From Actinomycetes bacterium (lineage in GTDB: Bacteria > Actinomycetota > Acidimicrobiia > Acidimicrobiales > CADCSY01): a stretch of DNA of 16,051 nt. The stretch is taken from contig JAODBP010000114.1 of the NCBI GenBank assembly GCA_025464025.1, positions 1 to 16,051 on the forward strand, given 5' to 3'. The notes under the pieces were generated by a model, which was not told the DNA's origin, did not search any database, and worked only from the letters and a program-made list of their open reading frames with translations. How positions within the stretch are numbered: position 1 is the stretch's first letter; each line of letters starts with the position of its first letter. Shown in pieces: positions 1 to 5,812 of this stretch. Both the position numbers and the translations under genes were made by a program.

Positions 1-816
1 CGGGTGGCCGACGGCTACCGGGCCGAGGTCCGCTTCTACACCGAGCTGGCCTCGACGGTCCGGGTGCGCACGCCGCGCTGCTGGTACGGCGCCGTGGCCG
101 ACGACGGCCGCACCTTCACCCTCCTGCTCGACGACCTGGCCCCGGCCGTGCCCGGCGTGCAGGCCGACGGCTGCACCGTGGCCCAGGCCGTGGCCGCCGT
201 CGAGAACCTGGCCGGGCTCCACGCTCCCCGCTGGTGCGACCCGACGCTGACGACGCTCGGCACGATGTCCTTCGACGCCAGCGCTGCCGACTTCGTCGGT
301 GATGTGATGCGCCAGGGCGTGGTCCAGTTCGTCGAGCGCTACGCCGAGCAGCTCGAGGGCGAGGACGTCACGACGCTGCACGAGTCGGCCGAGGCCATGC
401 CGGCGTTCCTCCTCGCCCGGCCCGAGCGCTTCGCCCTGCTCCACGGCGACTACCGGCTCGACAACCTCATGTTCGGCGACGAGGTGCACGTGGTCGACTG
501 GCAGACGCTGACCGTCGGCCTGCCCGGGCGCGACCTCGGCTACTTCCTCGGCACCAGCCTGCGGACGACCGACCGCCGGGCCCACGAGGACGAGGTGGTG
601 GCGGCCTACCACCGGGCCCTCGCCATCGAGGGCTACGACCTGGCCACGTGCGTGGACGACTACCGGGTCGGGATGTTCCAGGGGCCGATGATCACCGTGC
701 TCGGGGCCGTGTTCGCCACCGCCGAGCGCAGCGCCCGGGCCGACGGCATGTTCCTGGCCATGGCCCGCCGCTCGTGCGCCGCCATCCGCGACCTCGACGC
801 CTTCACCGCCCTGTAG
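1..816 (+). CDS. APH-family phosphotransferase, 5' end cut by window edge
   Basis: The reading frame is open from the first base and ends at TAG 814-816, so the true start lies outside. The GTG at base 4 is probably internal. Counted from that GTG, the protein shows the kinase-fold catalytic loop HGDYRLDN (residues 147-154, catalytic Asp149) and the metal-binding Asp of VVDWQ (Asp165), followed by GRDLGYFLG. These are hallmarks of the aminoglycoside phosphotransferase / choline kinase superfamily (PF01636). Members transfer ATP phosphate to small hydroxylated substrates, and the substrate cannot be read here. The first visible residues (YRAEVRFYTELA) match the end of the N-lobe, so I infer that roughly 60-80 residues are missing. 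In actinobacteria such genes often sit near lipid or CoA-metabolism genes and are rarely real resistance genes. Confidence 0.85.
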   Translation, partial: RVADGYRAEVRFYTELASTVRVRTPRCWYGAVADDGRTFTLLLDDLAPAVPGVQADGCTVAQAVAAVENLAGLHAPRWCDPTLTTLGTMSFDASAADFVGDVMRQGVVQFVERYAEQLEGEDVTTLHESAEAMPAFLLARPERFALLHGDYRLDNLMFGDEVHVVDWQTLTVGLPGRDLGYFLGTSLRTTDRRAHEDEVVAAYHRALAIEGYDLATCVDDYRVGMFQGPMITVLGAVFATAERSARADGMFLAMARRSCAAIRDLDAFTAL

Positions 817-890
817 CTGTTGATCCCGAGGACGTTCGTCAGTGCGACGTTGCGCCATGGACATCGGGCGTTCGCGCCAAGGGTGAAATG

Positions 891-961
891 CAAGGACGCA
901 ACCATGGGCGACGCCGCACCGACATGAGGCACGCCGCCGTCGCCCCCTGGTCGCGTCCTTG
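891..961. repeat. 71-base imperfect inverted repeat
   Basis: The arms are 891-899 (CAAGGACGC) with 953-961, then 901-904 with 948-951, then 906-913 (GGGCGACG) with 938-945. That is 21 pairs interrupted by one mismatch and one small bulge, around a 24-base loop. No T-run follows, so it is not a textbook intrinsic terminator. It could still end transcription of the upstream phosphotransferase gene, act as a processed RNA element, or be a small palindromic repeat. I found no second copy in the window. Confidence 0.6.
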
Positions 962-1105
962 TCTTTGACGGGGCGATACCCCGCAGCCACCCTGACGAAC
1001 GTGGATGGGATCTCCATCTAGCTGGCACGAACCCGCTTCGTGAGAAGCCGACGTCTCTCCCCATCGGGGACCAAAGCTCAGACAGGCCCTCTATCGCCCG
1101 ATGAG

Positions 1106-1150
1106 GCCCCGAAGACGCGAGGGGCACCCGGTCCCCTCCGCGGAGGGAGG
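1106..1150 (+). promoter_or_regulatory. Candidate switching leader of the MCP mRNA, with masked ribosome binding site
   Basis: Four complementary blocks are visible: block 1 GCCCC (1106-1110), block 2 GAGGGG with a following C (1119-1125), block 3 CCCCTC (1133-1138), and block 4 GAGGG (1143-1147), which lies inside the Shine-Dalgarno GGAGGGAGG (1142-1150). Pairing 1:2 plus 3:4 would hide the Shine-Dalgarno, whereas pairing 2:3 would free it. Blocks 3 and 4 belong to a 14-base perfect palindrome (1134-1147). Regulation is an inference, and no known aptamer class was recognised upstream. Confidence 0.4.
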
Positions 1151-1155
1151 CGACC

Positions 1156-2829
1156 ATGAAGACCCTGTTCGGCAACGTCAAGAGCGTGAGGACGAAGATC
1201 CTCGCCGGCTTCCTTGCTGTCGCCGCCATCACCCTCGTCGTCGGCCTCCTCGGCGTGGCGAAGATGTCCACCATCGCGGGCGACGCGGACACGATGTACA
1301 CCGACGGTGCCGTCAGCATCGACCTGCTGAGCGCCATGACCTTCGACGTCGGCCAGGTGCGAGCCAACTCGCTCGACCACACCCTCGCCGTCGACCCGGC
1401 CGACAAGGCCGGTCATGCCGCTGCCATCGCCAAGGCGAGCGCCGACTTCGACAAGACGTTCGTGGTGTACAAGCAGGGCGACATGACCGGCAAGACCGAG
1501 GCGGTCGCCAGCCTCGAGCGCAACTGGGGCGCGTACAACAAGCTGCTCCAGGACGTGTGGCTCCCGGCCAGCGACGCCGGGGACCTCGGCGAGCTGCGCC
1601 GCATCGCCAACGACGACGCGCCGCCGCTCGTCAACGGCATCACCACCTCCATGAAGTCGCTCACCAAGGCAGAGTCCTCCGACGCCAAGCACCTGGCCGC
1701 GAGCGCGTCCTCCAAGGCCTCGACGGCTCGGACCACCACCCTCGTGCTCATCGCCATCTCACTCGCCGCGGCCATCGCTCTGGGCCTGGCTCTGGCGTCG
1801 ATGATCGCCAAGCCCCTGCGCAAGACGGTCGAGGTGCTGAACCGGGTGGCCGAGGGTGACCTCACGACCCGCCTCGACGTGACGTCGAAGGACGAGGTCG
1901 GCCAGGCGAGCCACGCACTGAACCGGACCCTCGATCGCACCGCCGCCGTGATCCGGTCCATCGGCGAGAACGCCACCTCGTTGGCCGGCTCCTCCGAGGA
2001 GCTCTCCGCCGTGTCCAAGGAGCTGGGCGCCGCGGCCGAGGAGACGTCGAGCCAGTCCGGGACCGTGGCGGCTGCCGCCGAGGAGGTCTCGGCCAACGTC
2101 AGCACCGTGGCCGCGGGCACCGAGGAGATGAGCGCGTCCATCCGCGAGATCTCCGGCTCGACCACCGAAGCCGCGCGGGTCGCCGGCGACGCCGTGAACG
2201 TGGCCCGCTCGGCCACCGCCACCGTCACCAAGCTCGGCGAGTCGTCGGTCGAGATCGGCGAGGTCATCAAGGTCATCACCTCGATCGCCGAGCAGACCAA
2301 CCTCCTGGCCCTCAACGCCACCATCGAGGCCGCCCGGGCCGGCGAGGCCGGCAAGGGCTTCGCCGTGGTGGCCAACGAGGTCAAGGAGCTGGCCAAGCAG
2401 ACGGCCCAGGCCACCGACACCATCTCCGGCAAGGTCACCGCCATCCAGGGCGACGCCCGCGACGCCACCGAGGCCATCGGCGAGATCGCCGCCGTGATCG
2501 ACCGGATCAACGAGATCCAGACCTCCATCGCGTCCGCGGTCGAGGAGCAGACCGTCACCACCAACGAGATCGGCCGCAACGTCAGCCAGGCCGCCGACGG
2601 CGCCAACGAGATCGCCCGCAACGTCGCCGGCGTGGCCCAGGCCTCCGAGGACACCGCCTCGGGCGCGAGCAACACCCTCGTCGCCGCCGACGGCCTCGCC
2701 CTCATGGCGGAAGAGCTCCGCCGCCTCGTCAGCCAGTTCGTGGTCGAGGCCGCGGCCCGGACCCACGGCGCCGTGCCCGTGCCCCCGTCCCAGCCGATGC
2801 TCTCGTCACGGGAGCTCGCCGAGGTCTAG
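1156..2829 (+). CDS. Methyl-accepting chemotaxis protein
   Basis: A 557-residue membrane chemoreceptor. Residues 15-36 form TM1, residues 37-193 a periplasmic or extracellular helical sensor (4HB-type size, ligand unknown), and residues about 194-215 TM2. A HAMP domain (about 219-270, starting [18 protein letters not shown]) is followed by a long signalling coiled coil. The hairpin tip is near residues 376-405 ([22 protein letters not shown]), the conserved site that contacts CheA/CheW. The C-terminus has no NWETF-type CheR tether. ATG 1156 is chosen because GGAGGGAGG ends six bases upstream. No che or flagellar genes are in the window, so the receptor looks orphaned here. Its stop TAG shares CTAG with the stop of the convergent acetyltransferase gene. 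Confidence 0.96.
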   Translation: MKTLFGNVKSVRTKILAGFLAVAAITLVVGLLGVAKMSTIAGDADTMYTDGAVSIDLLSAMTFDVGQVRANSLDHTLAVDPADKAGHAAAIAKASADFDKTFVVYKQGDMTGKTEAVASLERNWGAYNKLLQDVWLPASDAGDLGELRRIANDDAPPLVNGITTSMKSLTKAESSDAKHLAASASSKASTARTTTLVLIAISLAAAIALGLALASMIAKPLRKTVEVLNRVAEGDLTTRLDVTSKDEVGQASHALNRTLDRTAAVIRSIGENATSLAGSSEELSAVSKELGAAAEETSSQSGTVAAAAEEVSANVSTVAAGTEEMSASIREISGSTTEAARVAGDAVNVARSATATVTKLGESSVEIGEVIKVITSIAEQTNLLALNATIEAARAGEAGKGFAVVANEVKELAKQTAQATDTISGKVTAIQGDARDATEAIGEIAAVIDRINEIQTSIASAVEEQTVTTNEIGRNVSQAADGANEIARNVAGVAQASEDTASGASNTLVAADGLALMAEELRRLVSQFVVEAAARTHGAVPVPPSQPMLSSRELAEV

Positions 2830-3329
2830 TCCACGAGCCGTTGGAGGAGGACGAGGTCGAGCCAGCGGTCGAACTTCCGGCCCGTCTCGGGCAGCCGGCC
2901 GACCTCGACGAAGCCGAGGGCCAGGTGGAAGTCGATCGACCCCTGGTTCTCGCTGTCGACCGCGGCCACGAGCACGTGGAGCTCGGCGGCCCGGGCGGCG
3001 TCGAGCAGCGTGCCCATGAGCAGCCGACCGACTCCTCGGCCCTGGTGGGCGCCGTCGACGTGGATGGTCAGCTCGGCGGTGAAGCGGTAGCCGGGCCAGA
3101 GGACGTTGTCGCGGAACTCGCCGTAGGCGGTGAAGCCCACGACCTCGCCGTCGGCCTCGGCGACGAGCACGGCGTCGCCGACCCGCTGCCGCTCGGCGAA
3201 CCAGGCGACCCGCTCCTCCAACGTCTGGAGCGACTCGGTCCACGCCGTGGTGGTCGTGGGGATGAGCGCGTTGTAGAGCTCGGTGATGGCGGGCAGGTCG
3301 TCCTCCGTCGCCGCCCGCACCACCGTCAC
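2826..3329 (-). CDS. GNAT N-acetyltransferase, phosphinothricin acetyltransferase-like
   Basis: The 167-residue product from GTG 3329 begins [20 protein letters not shown]. Acetyl-CoA binding motif A is [11 protein letters not shown] (Q96-G97-R98-G99-V100-G101). Motif B follows as [41 protein letters not shown]. The [15 protein letters not shown] tail is typical of the PAT/Bar and methionine-sulfone acetyltransferase branch, which acetylates the amino group of amino-acid-like compounds. The exact substrate is not readable. A longer frame upstream exists only because it reads through the preceding gene. GTG 3329 lies two bases after that gene's TGA, so translation is probably coupled. The stop overlaps the MCP stop (tail-to-tail, shared CTAG). 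Confidence 0.9.
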   Translation of the reverse strand: MTVVRAATEDDLPAITELYNALIPTTTTAWTESLQTLEERVAWFAERQRVGDAVLVAEADGEVVGFTAYGEFRDNVLWPGYRFTAELTIHVDGAHQGRGVGRLLMGTLLDAARAAELHVLVAAVDSENQGSIDFHLALGFVEVGRLPETGRKFDRWLDLVLLQRLVD

Positions 3330-3331
3330 GG

Positions 3332-3751
3332 TCAGGCCCGTTCGATGACCACGACCGGGATCTCGCGGTCGGTCTTGGCCTGGTAGTCGTCGTAGTCGGG
3401 CCAGATGCCGGTCATGAGCTGCCACAGCTCCGACCGCTCCTCACCCTCGACCGTCCGGGCCGTGCCCGGGTAGCGGTCGGCGCCGACCTGGACCTCGACC
3501 GCGGGGTTCGCCGCCAGGTTCAGGTACCAGGTCGGGTGCTCGGGGGCGCCGCCCTTCGACGCCACGATCACCACGTCGTCGCCGTGGGCGCCGTAGATGA
3601 GCGGGTGGACCCGGGTCTCGCCGGTCTTGCGGCCGGTGGTCCAGAGCACGAGGCACGGGACGCCGTTCCACAGGTGGCCCACCTCCCCGTTCGTCGCCAG
3701 GTACTGCTCGACGTGGGCATCACCGAAGAGGGAGTAGTCGCGATCGGCCAT
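3332..3751 (-). CDS. Deazaflavin (F420)-dependent nitroreductase-family protein
   Basis: The 139-residue protein belongs to the Ddn / FDOR-A-like family (PF04075). Recognisable blocks are LVLWTTGRKTGETRVHPLIYG (35-54), VASKGGAPEHPTWYLNLAANP (63-83, the cofactor-phosphate and substrate loop) and the tail DYQAKTDREIPVVVIERA. Relatives bind coenzyme F420 in a split beta-barrel and reduce quinones, nitroimidazoles or other electrophiles. F420 use here is inferred from the family. ATG 3751 gives the family's usual start and length; longer extensions would run into the divergent S4 gene. No strong Shine-Dalgarno is seen. It is followed two bases later by the acetyltransferase gene. A pairing of reductive detoxification and N-acetylation is plausible but unproven. 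Confidence 0.88.
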   Translation of the reverse strand: MADRDYSLFGDAHVEQYLATNGEVGHLWNGVPCLVLWTTGRKTGETRVHPLIYGAHGDDVVIVASKGGAPEHPTWYLNLAANPAVEVQVGADRYPGTARTVEGEERSELWQLMTGIWPDYDDYQAKTDREIPVVVIERA

Positions 3752-3757
3752 GCACCC

Positions 3758-4135
3758 ATGCTGGCACGATGGCGCATCGACGCGACACGGGTGGACGTCT
3801 GGCTGTGGGCGGTGCGGCTGTACAAGACGCGCTCGTCGGCGACGGCCGGGTGCCGGGGCGGCCACGTGAAGGTCAACGGTGCGTCGGCGAAGGCGGCGAC
3901 CCCCGTGAAGGTCGGTGACCGGGTCGAGGCGTTCGTCGGGCGCGAGCGGATCCTGGAGGTGGCGCAGGTCATCGACAAGCGGGTCGGCGCGGCCATCGCG
4001 GCGACGTGCTTCGTCGACCACAGCCCGCCGGTGCCGGCGTTCGAGCGGGAGGCACCGGTCTTCGAGCGAGAGCGCGGCGCCGGCCGCCCGACCAAGCGGG
4101 AGCGGCGCGACCTCGACCGGTTCCGGCGGACCTAG
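3758..4135 (+). CDS. S4-domain RNA-binding protein, Hsp15/HslR-like
   Basis: 125 residues. An N-terminal S4 fold appears as RIDATRVDVWLWAVRLYKTRSSATAGCRGGHVKVNGASAKAATPVKVGDRVEA. The pattern R-D-WLW-R-KTRS-A-GHV-VNG is the Hsp15 / heat-shock S4 signature. The C-terminal part is basic and charged (FERERGAGRPTKRERRDLDRFRR), as in Hsp15-type proteins that bind nascent-chain-blocked 50S subunits or structured RNA. ATG 3758 is chosen because the S4 motif begins nine residues later. There is no Shine-Dalgarno, and the divergent start at 3751 leaves only six bases between the two genes. Its TAG stop overlaps that of the convergent 58-residue membrane protein through a shared CTAG. Confidence 0.88.
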   Translation: MLARWRIDATRVDVWLWAVRLYKTRSSATAGCRGGHVKVNGASAKAATPVKVGDRVEAFVGRERILEVAQVIDKRVGAAIAATCFVDHSPPVPAFEREAPVFERERGAGRPTKRERRDLDRFRRT

Positions 4136-4308
4136 CTGCGCCGGGCCCGCAGGACGCCGAAGGTGGCGAACGGCAGGAGCACGAGCGCAGCCCACACGAC
4201 CCAGCGCTCCGACGAGCTGGCATCGGTGAGGAAGATCGTGAGCCCGATCGCCAGCGCCTCGACGATGACGAGGTCGATGACGGCGAGGGCCCGGCCGCTC
4301 GGACGCAT
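4132..4308 (-). CDS. Small two-span membrane protein, 58 residues
   Basis: ATG 4308 to TAG 4134-4132 encodes MRPSGRALAVIDLVIVEALA, then IGLTIFLTDASSSERWVVWA, then ALVLLPFATFGVLRARRS. Two hydrophobic helices (about 8-27 and 37-53) are separated by a short polar turn, with Arg residues at both ends. A G-rich Shine-Dalgarno (GGGGGGAG) sits about 9 bases upstream of the ATG, which supports real translation. It lies 29 bases after the DUF427 gene and is probably the last gene of that operon. No family is recognised. Its stop shares CTAG with the stop of the convergent S4 gene. Confidence 0.6.
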   Translation of the reverse strand: MRPSGRALAVIDLVIVEALAIGLTIFLTDASSSERWVVWAALVLLPFATFGVLRARRS

Positions 4309-4337
4309 GACGGAAGTCTCCCCCCGTCAGGCGGCGT

Positions 4338-4628
4338 TCAGGCGGATGTCACCTCGACGCCCTTCCAGAAGGCGATGTGGTCGAGGATCTCGGCGGCCTC
4401 GGCCTTGGGGGTCGGGTAGTACCAGGCGGCGTCACCGTTGCGCTCGCCGTCGACCACCACGTCGTAGTAGCTGGCCGTGCCCTTCCACGGGCACACGGTG
4501 TGGGTGTCGCTGGGCTGGAGCACCTCGGCCTCGACGTCGGCCGTCGGGAAGTAGTGGTTGCCCTCCACCACCACGGTGCGGTCGCTCGTGGCGATCACCT
4601 TGCCGTTCCAGGTCGCAGTCACGGTCAT
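4338..4628 (-). CDS. DUF427 family protein
   Basis: The 96-residue protein matches the DUF427 (NTP_transf_9, PF04248) family in length and motifs: a beta-rich body, VEGNHYFPTADV (21-32), the conserved CPWKGTASYYDV (46-57), and AAWYYPTPKAEAAEILDHIAFWKGVEV at the end. Biochemical function is unknown despite the Pfam name. The start ATG 4628 sits 16 bases after the metallohydrolase stop, so it is cotranscribed with that gene. The start codon is embedded in an inverted repeat, CATGC-ACCCA-GCATG (4626-4640). Confidence 0.93.
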   Translation of the reverse strand: MTVTATWNGKVIATSDRTVVVEGNHYFPTADVEAEVLQPSDTHTVCPWKGTASYYDVVVDGERNGDAAWYYPTPKAEAAEILDHIAFWKGVEVTSA

Positions 4629-4640
4629 GCACCCAGCATG
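4626..4640. repeat. Inverted repeat CATGC-ACCCA-GCATG over the DUF427 start
   Basis: Perfect 5-bp arms with a 5-base spacer overlap the start codon of the DUF427 gene. The plus-strand string CATGCACCCA recurs at the start of the nitroreductase-family gene (3749-3758). Either chance or a shared translation or operator signal could explain it. Confidence 0.3.
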
Positions 4641-4644
4641 CCCG

Positions 4645-5121
4645 TCACTCCTCCGGGTGCAGCCCCTTGGCGATGAGGAAGCCGGTGGCCCGCTCGGCCT
4701 TGGGGTAGCGGGCCTCGAGGGCCCGGAACGCCGGCCCGTGCGAGGTCTCGACCAGGTGGGCCAGCTCGTGGACGAGCACGAAGTCGAGCACCCACTTCGG
4801 CCAGGCGGCCAGCGCCGAGCTGATCCGGATCGTGCCGTCGGCCGGCGTGCACGAGCCCCATCGGGTGGTCTGGTTGTCGACCCAGCGCACGCTGACGGGA
4901 AGCGGCAGGTCGTAGCGCTTGGCCAGCTCGCGGGCCCGGGCGTCGACGTCGATGGCGTCGGACGACCGCTTCCGCTCGAACCGTCGCCGCATCTCCTCGA
5001 CCCACTTGGCCTCGTCGGCCGCGCCCATCCACCCCGGCAGGCGCACCTCGAGCACCTCGCCCACCATCCGGGCCGAGACCGTCTTGCGGCGCTTGGCCGA
5101 GCGGAGGACGGTGACCTCCAT
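4645..5121 (-). CDS. YgjP/M48-type zinc metallohydrolase (DUF45)
   Basis: 158 residues with the zinc motif HELAH (His118-Glu119-His122), the third ligand likely His128 in SHGPAF, and the family block NQTTRWGSCTPADGTIRISSAL (83-104). This is the YgjP-like / WLM-type metal-dependent hydrolase family (PF01863). Substrates are mostly unknown, and relatives have been linked to nucleotide phosphate hydrolysis or to proteolysis. It is shorter than the typical ~230 residues, chiefly at the N-terminus, but starts cleanly at ATG 5121. That ATG shares its A with the TGA of the upstream phosphatase (TGATG), so translation is coupled. Confidence 0.9.
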   Translation of the reverse strand: MEVTVLRSAKRRKTVSARMVGEVLEVRLPGWMGAADEAKWVEEMRRRFERKRSSDAIDVDARARELAKRYDLPLPVSVRWVDNQTTRWGSCTPADGTIRISSALAAWPKWVLDFVLVHELAHLVETSHGPAFRALEARYPKAERATGFLIAKGLHPEE

Positions 5122-5711
5122 CAGACCTCCGGTGGCGCCGTGACCCGCACGTCGTGCGGATCGACCAGGAGGATCGTCTCGCCGCCCTTCAGGCGCCCGT
5201 CGACGACCTCGACGACGCGGCCGCCGAGGTTGGGCGTGCGGTTGTGGGTCTGGCCGAGCTCGCGGTCGATGGCGCCGATCACGCCGCCGTGGGTGACGAC
5301 CAGCACCGCCTCACCGGCCGCCTCCAGCGTGAGGAGGGCGGGGAGCACCCGGGCCAGCACCGACTCGTCGTCCTCGTAGCCGGCCGGGCGCTCGCCCGAG
5401 GTGAGGAAGCCGGGCCACTCGGCCTCGATCTCCGTGCGGGTGCGGCCTTCCCACTCGCCGGCGTCGCGCTCGCGCAGGGCCGAGTCGACGACCACGGGCC
5501 CGATGCCGATCTCGGCGGCGATGATCTCGGCCGTGGTGGCGGCCCGCCGCAGGTCGGACGCCACGATGGCGTCGACCGCCCCCACCGCGGTGGCGGCGAC
5601 CTTGGCCTGGCGCATCCCCAGCTCGGTCAGCTCGGGGTCGGCCCAGCCCTGCCACCGGCCGCTGGCGTTCCACTCCGACTCGCCGTGGCGGATGAGGAGC
5701 AGTCGGGTCAC
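5121..5711 (-). CDS. Histidine phosphatase family protein (phosphoglycerate mutase-like)
   Basis: 196 residues. The N-terminal signature LLLIRHGESEWN carries the phospho-accepting His9 with Arg8. A central RERDAGEWEGRT block holds the acid residue, and THGGVIG (His141) supplies the second catalytic His. The length and absence of dPGM-specific insertions suggest a broad-specificity phosphatase (CobC/GpmB/PhoE type) rather than glycolytic mutase; the substrate is unknown. The GTG start at 5711 is preceded by TACCGT (5725-5720) eight bases away and by no Shine-Dalgarno, so a leaderless transcript is likely. It is first in a four-gene minus-strand operon and lies back to back with the MaoC gene. 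Confidence 0.92.
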   Translation of the reverse strand: MTRLLLIRHGESEWNASGRWQGWADPELTELGMRQAKVAATAVGAVDAIVASDLRRAATTAEIIAAEIGIGPVVVDSALRERDAGEWEGRTRTEIEAEWPGFLTSGERPAGYEDDESVLARVLPALLTLEAAGEAVLVVTHGGVIGAIDRELGQTHNRTPNLGGRVVEVVDGRLKGGETILLVDPHDVRVTAPPEV

Positions 5712-5717
5712 GGCCGG

Positions 5718-5737
5718 GCACGGTACCCGGACCGTGC
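5718..5737. promoter_or_regulatory. Inverted repeat GCACGGT-N6-ACCGTGC over the phosphatase -10 box
   Basis: Perfect 7-bp arms (5718-5724 and 5731-5737) flank ACCCGG. The left arm contains most of the minus-strand TACCGT hexamer proposed as the -10 box of the histidine phosphatase operon. A repressor bound here would block that promoter. It is an operator candidate only. Confidence 0.35.
5720..5725 (-). promoter_or_regulatory. Putative -10 box (TACCGT) of the histidine phosphatase operon
   Basis: Read on the minus strand, TACCGT ends eight bases before GTG 5711. It is one of seven similarly placed hexamers in the window and implies a transcript starting at or next to the start codon. No convincing -35 box was seen. 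Confidence 0.45.
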
Positions 5738-5755
5738 GACACCTCCGACGCGGTT

Positions 5756-5769
5756 GTTTCCGCGGAAAC
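5756..5769. promoter_or_regulatory. 14-bp perfect palindrome GTTTCCGCGGAAAC between divergent genes
   Basis: It is centred in the 101-base gap between the histidine phosphatase (start 5711) and MaoC (start 5813) genes, 32 bases upstream of the MaoC -10 hexamer. Its T/A-containing arms stand out from the GC-rich background. The position and perfect dyad suit a dimeric regulator that could affect both operons. The regulator is unknown. Confidence 0.45.
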
Positions 5770-5800
5770 GCTCAGGTGTCGGTGATCCCGGGCCTCCCGC

Positions 5801-5806
5801 TACGTT
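5801..5806 (+). promoter_or_regulatory. Putative -10 box (TACGTT) of the MaoC operon
   Basis: TACGTT ends six bases before ATG 5813 and no Shine-Dalgarno is present, so transcription probably starts at or near the A of the start codon. Confidence 0.5.
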
Positions 5807-5812
5807 CGCGGC

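Larger units (their letters stand above)
817..1155 (+). other. 339-base non-coding gap with several inverted repeats
   Basis: No convincing gene lies between the phosphotransferase stop and the MCP start. The gap contains a 71-base imperfect stem (891-961), GATGG/CCATC around 1004-1018, GCTTC-GTGA-GAAGC at 1035-1048 (a GNRA-type loop), TCCCC-ATC-GGGGA at 1058-1070, and a G/C block cascade from 1106 to 1150 that reaches the ribosome binding site. A GGCG-TTCG-CGCC hairpin also lies near 867-878. Short open frames here look like shadows. Confidence 0.7.

Noticed and set aside
1..816. Aminoglycoside resistance gene
   Set aside because: The superfamily motifs alone do not indicate resistance. No mobile element or resistance context is present, and such kinases are common housekeeping paralogues in actinobacteria.
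885..905. Resemblance of AAGGACGCAACC to the core of the GEMM-I c-di-GMP riboswitch
   Set aside because: Only a short GACGCAA-like string matches. The paired GGGCAAACC block and the tetraloop-receptor arrangement are absent, and the bases are better explained by the 891-961 stem.
891..961. Intrinsic terminator or MITE
   Set aside because: There is no T-run after the stem, no target-site duplication at its ends, and no second copy in the window. It is kept only as an unexplained inverted repeat.
1072..1104. WhiG/FliA-type promoter for the MCP (TAAA, 15-16 bases, GCCGATAA)
   Set aside because: CAAA (1072-1075) and CCCGATGA (1097-1104) each partly match, but the spacing is 21 bases rather than 15-16. 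GGCGATAC at 972-979 has no TAAA partner.
3332..4195. 287-residue N-terminally extended form of the nitroreductase-family protein
   Set aside because: The extension is antisense to the S4 gene and shows no family motif. ATG 3751 gives normal length.
4156..4708. Arg/Ser/Pro-rich open frames on the plus strand opposite the DUF427 and membrane-protein genes
   Set aside because: The amino-acid composition is typical of antisense shadows in GC-rich DNA, and recognised families lie on the other strand.
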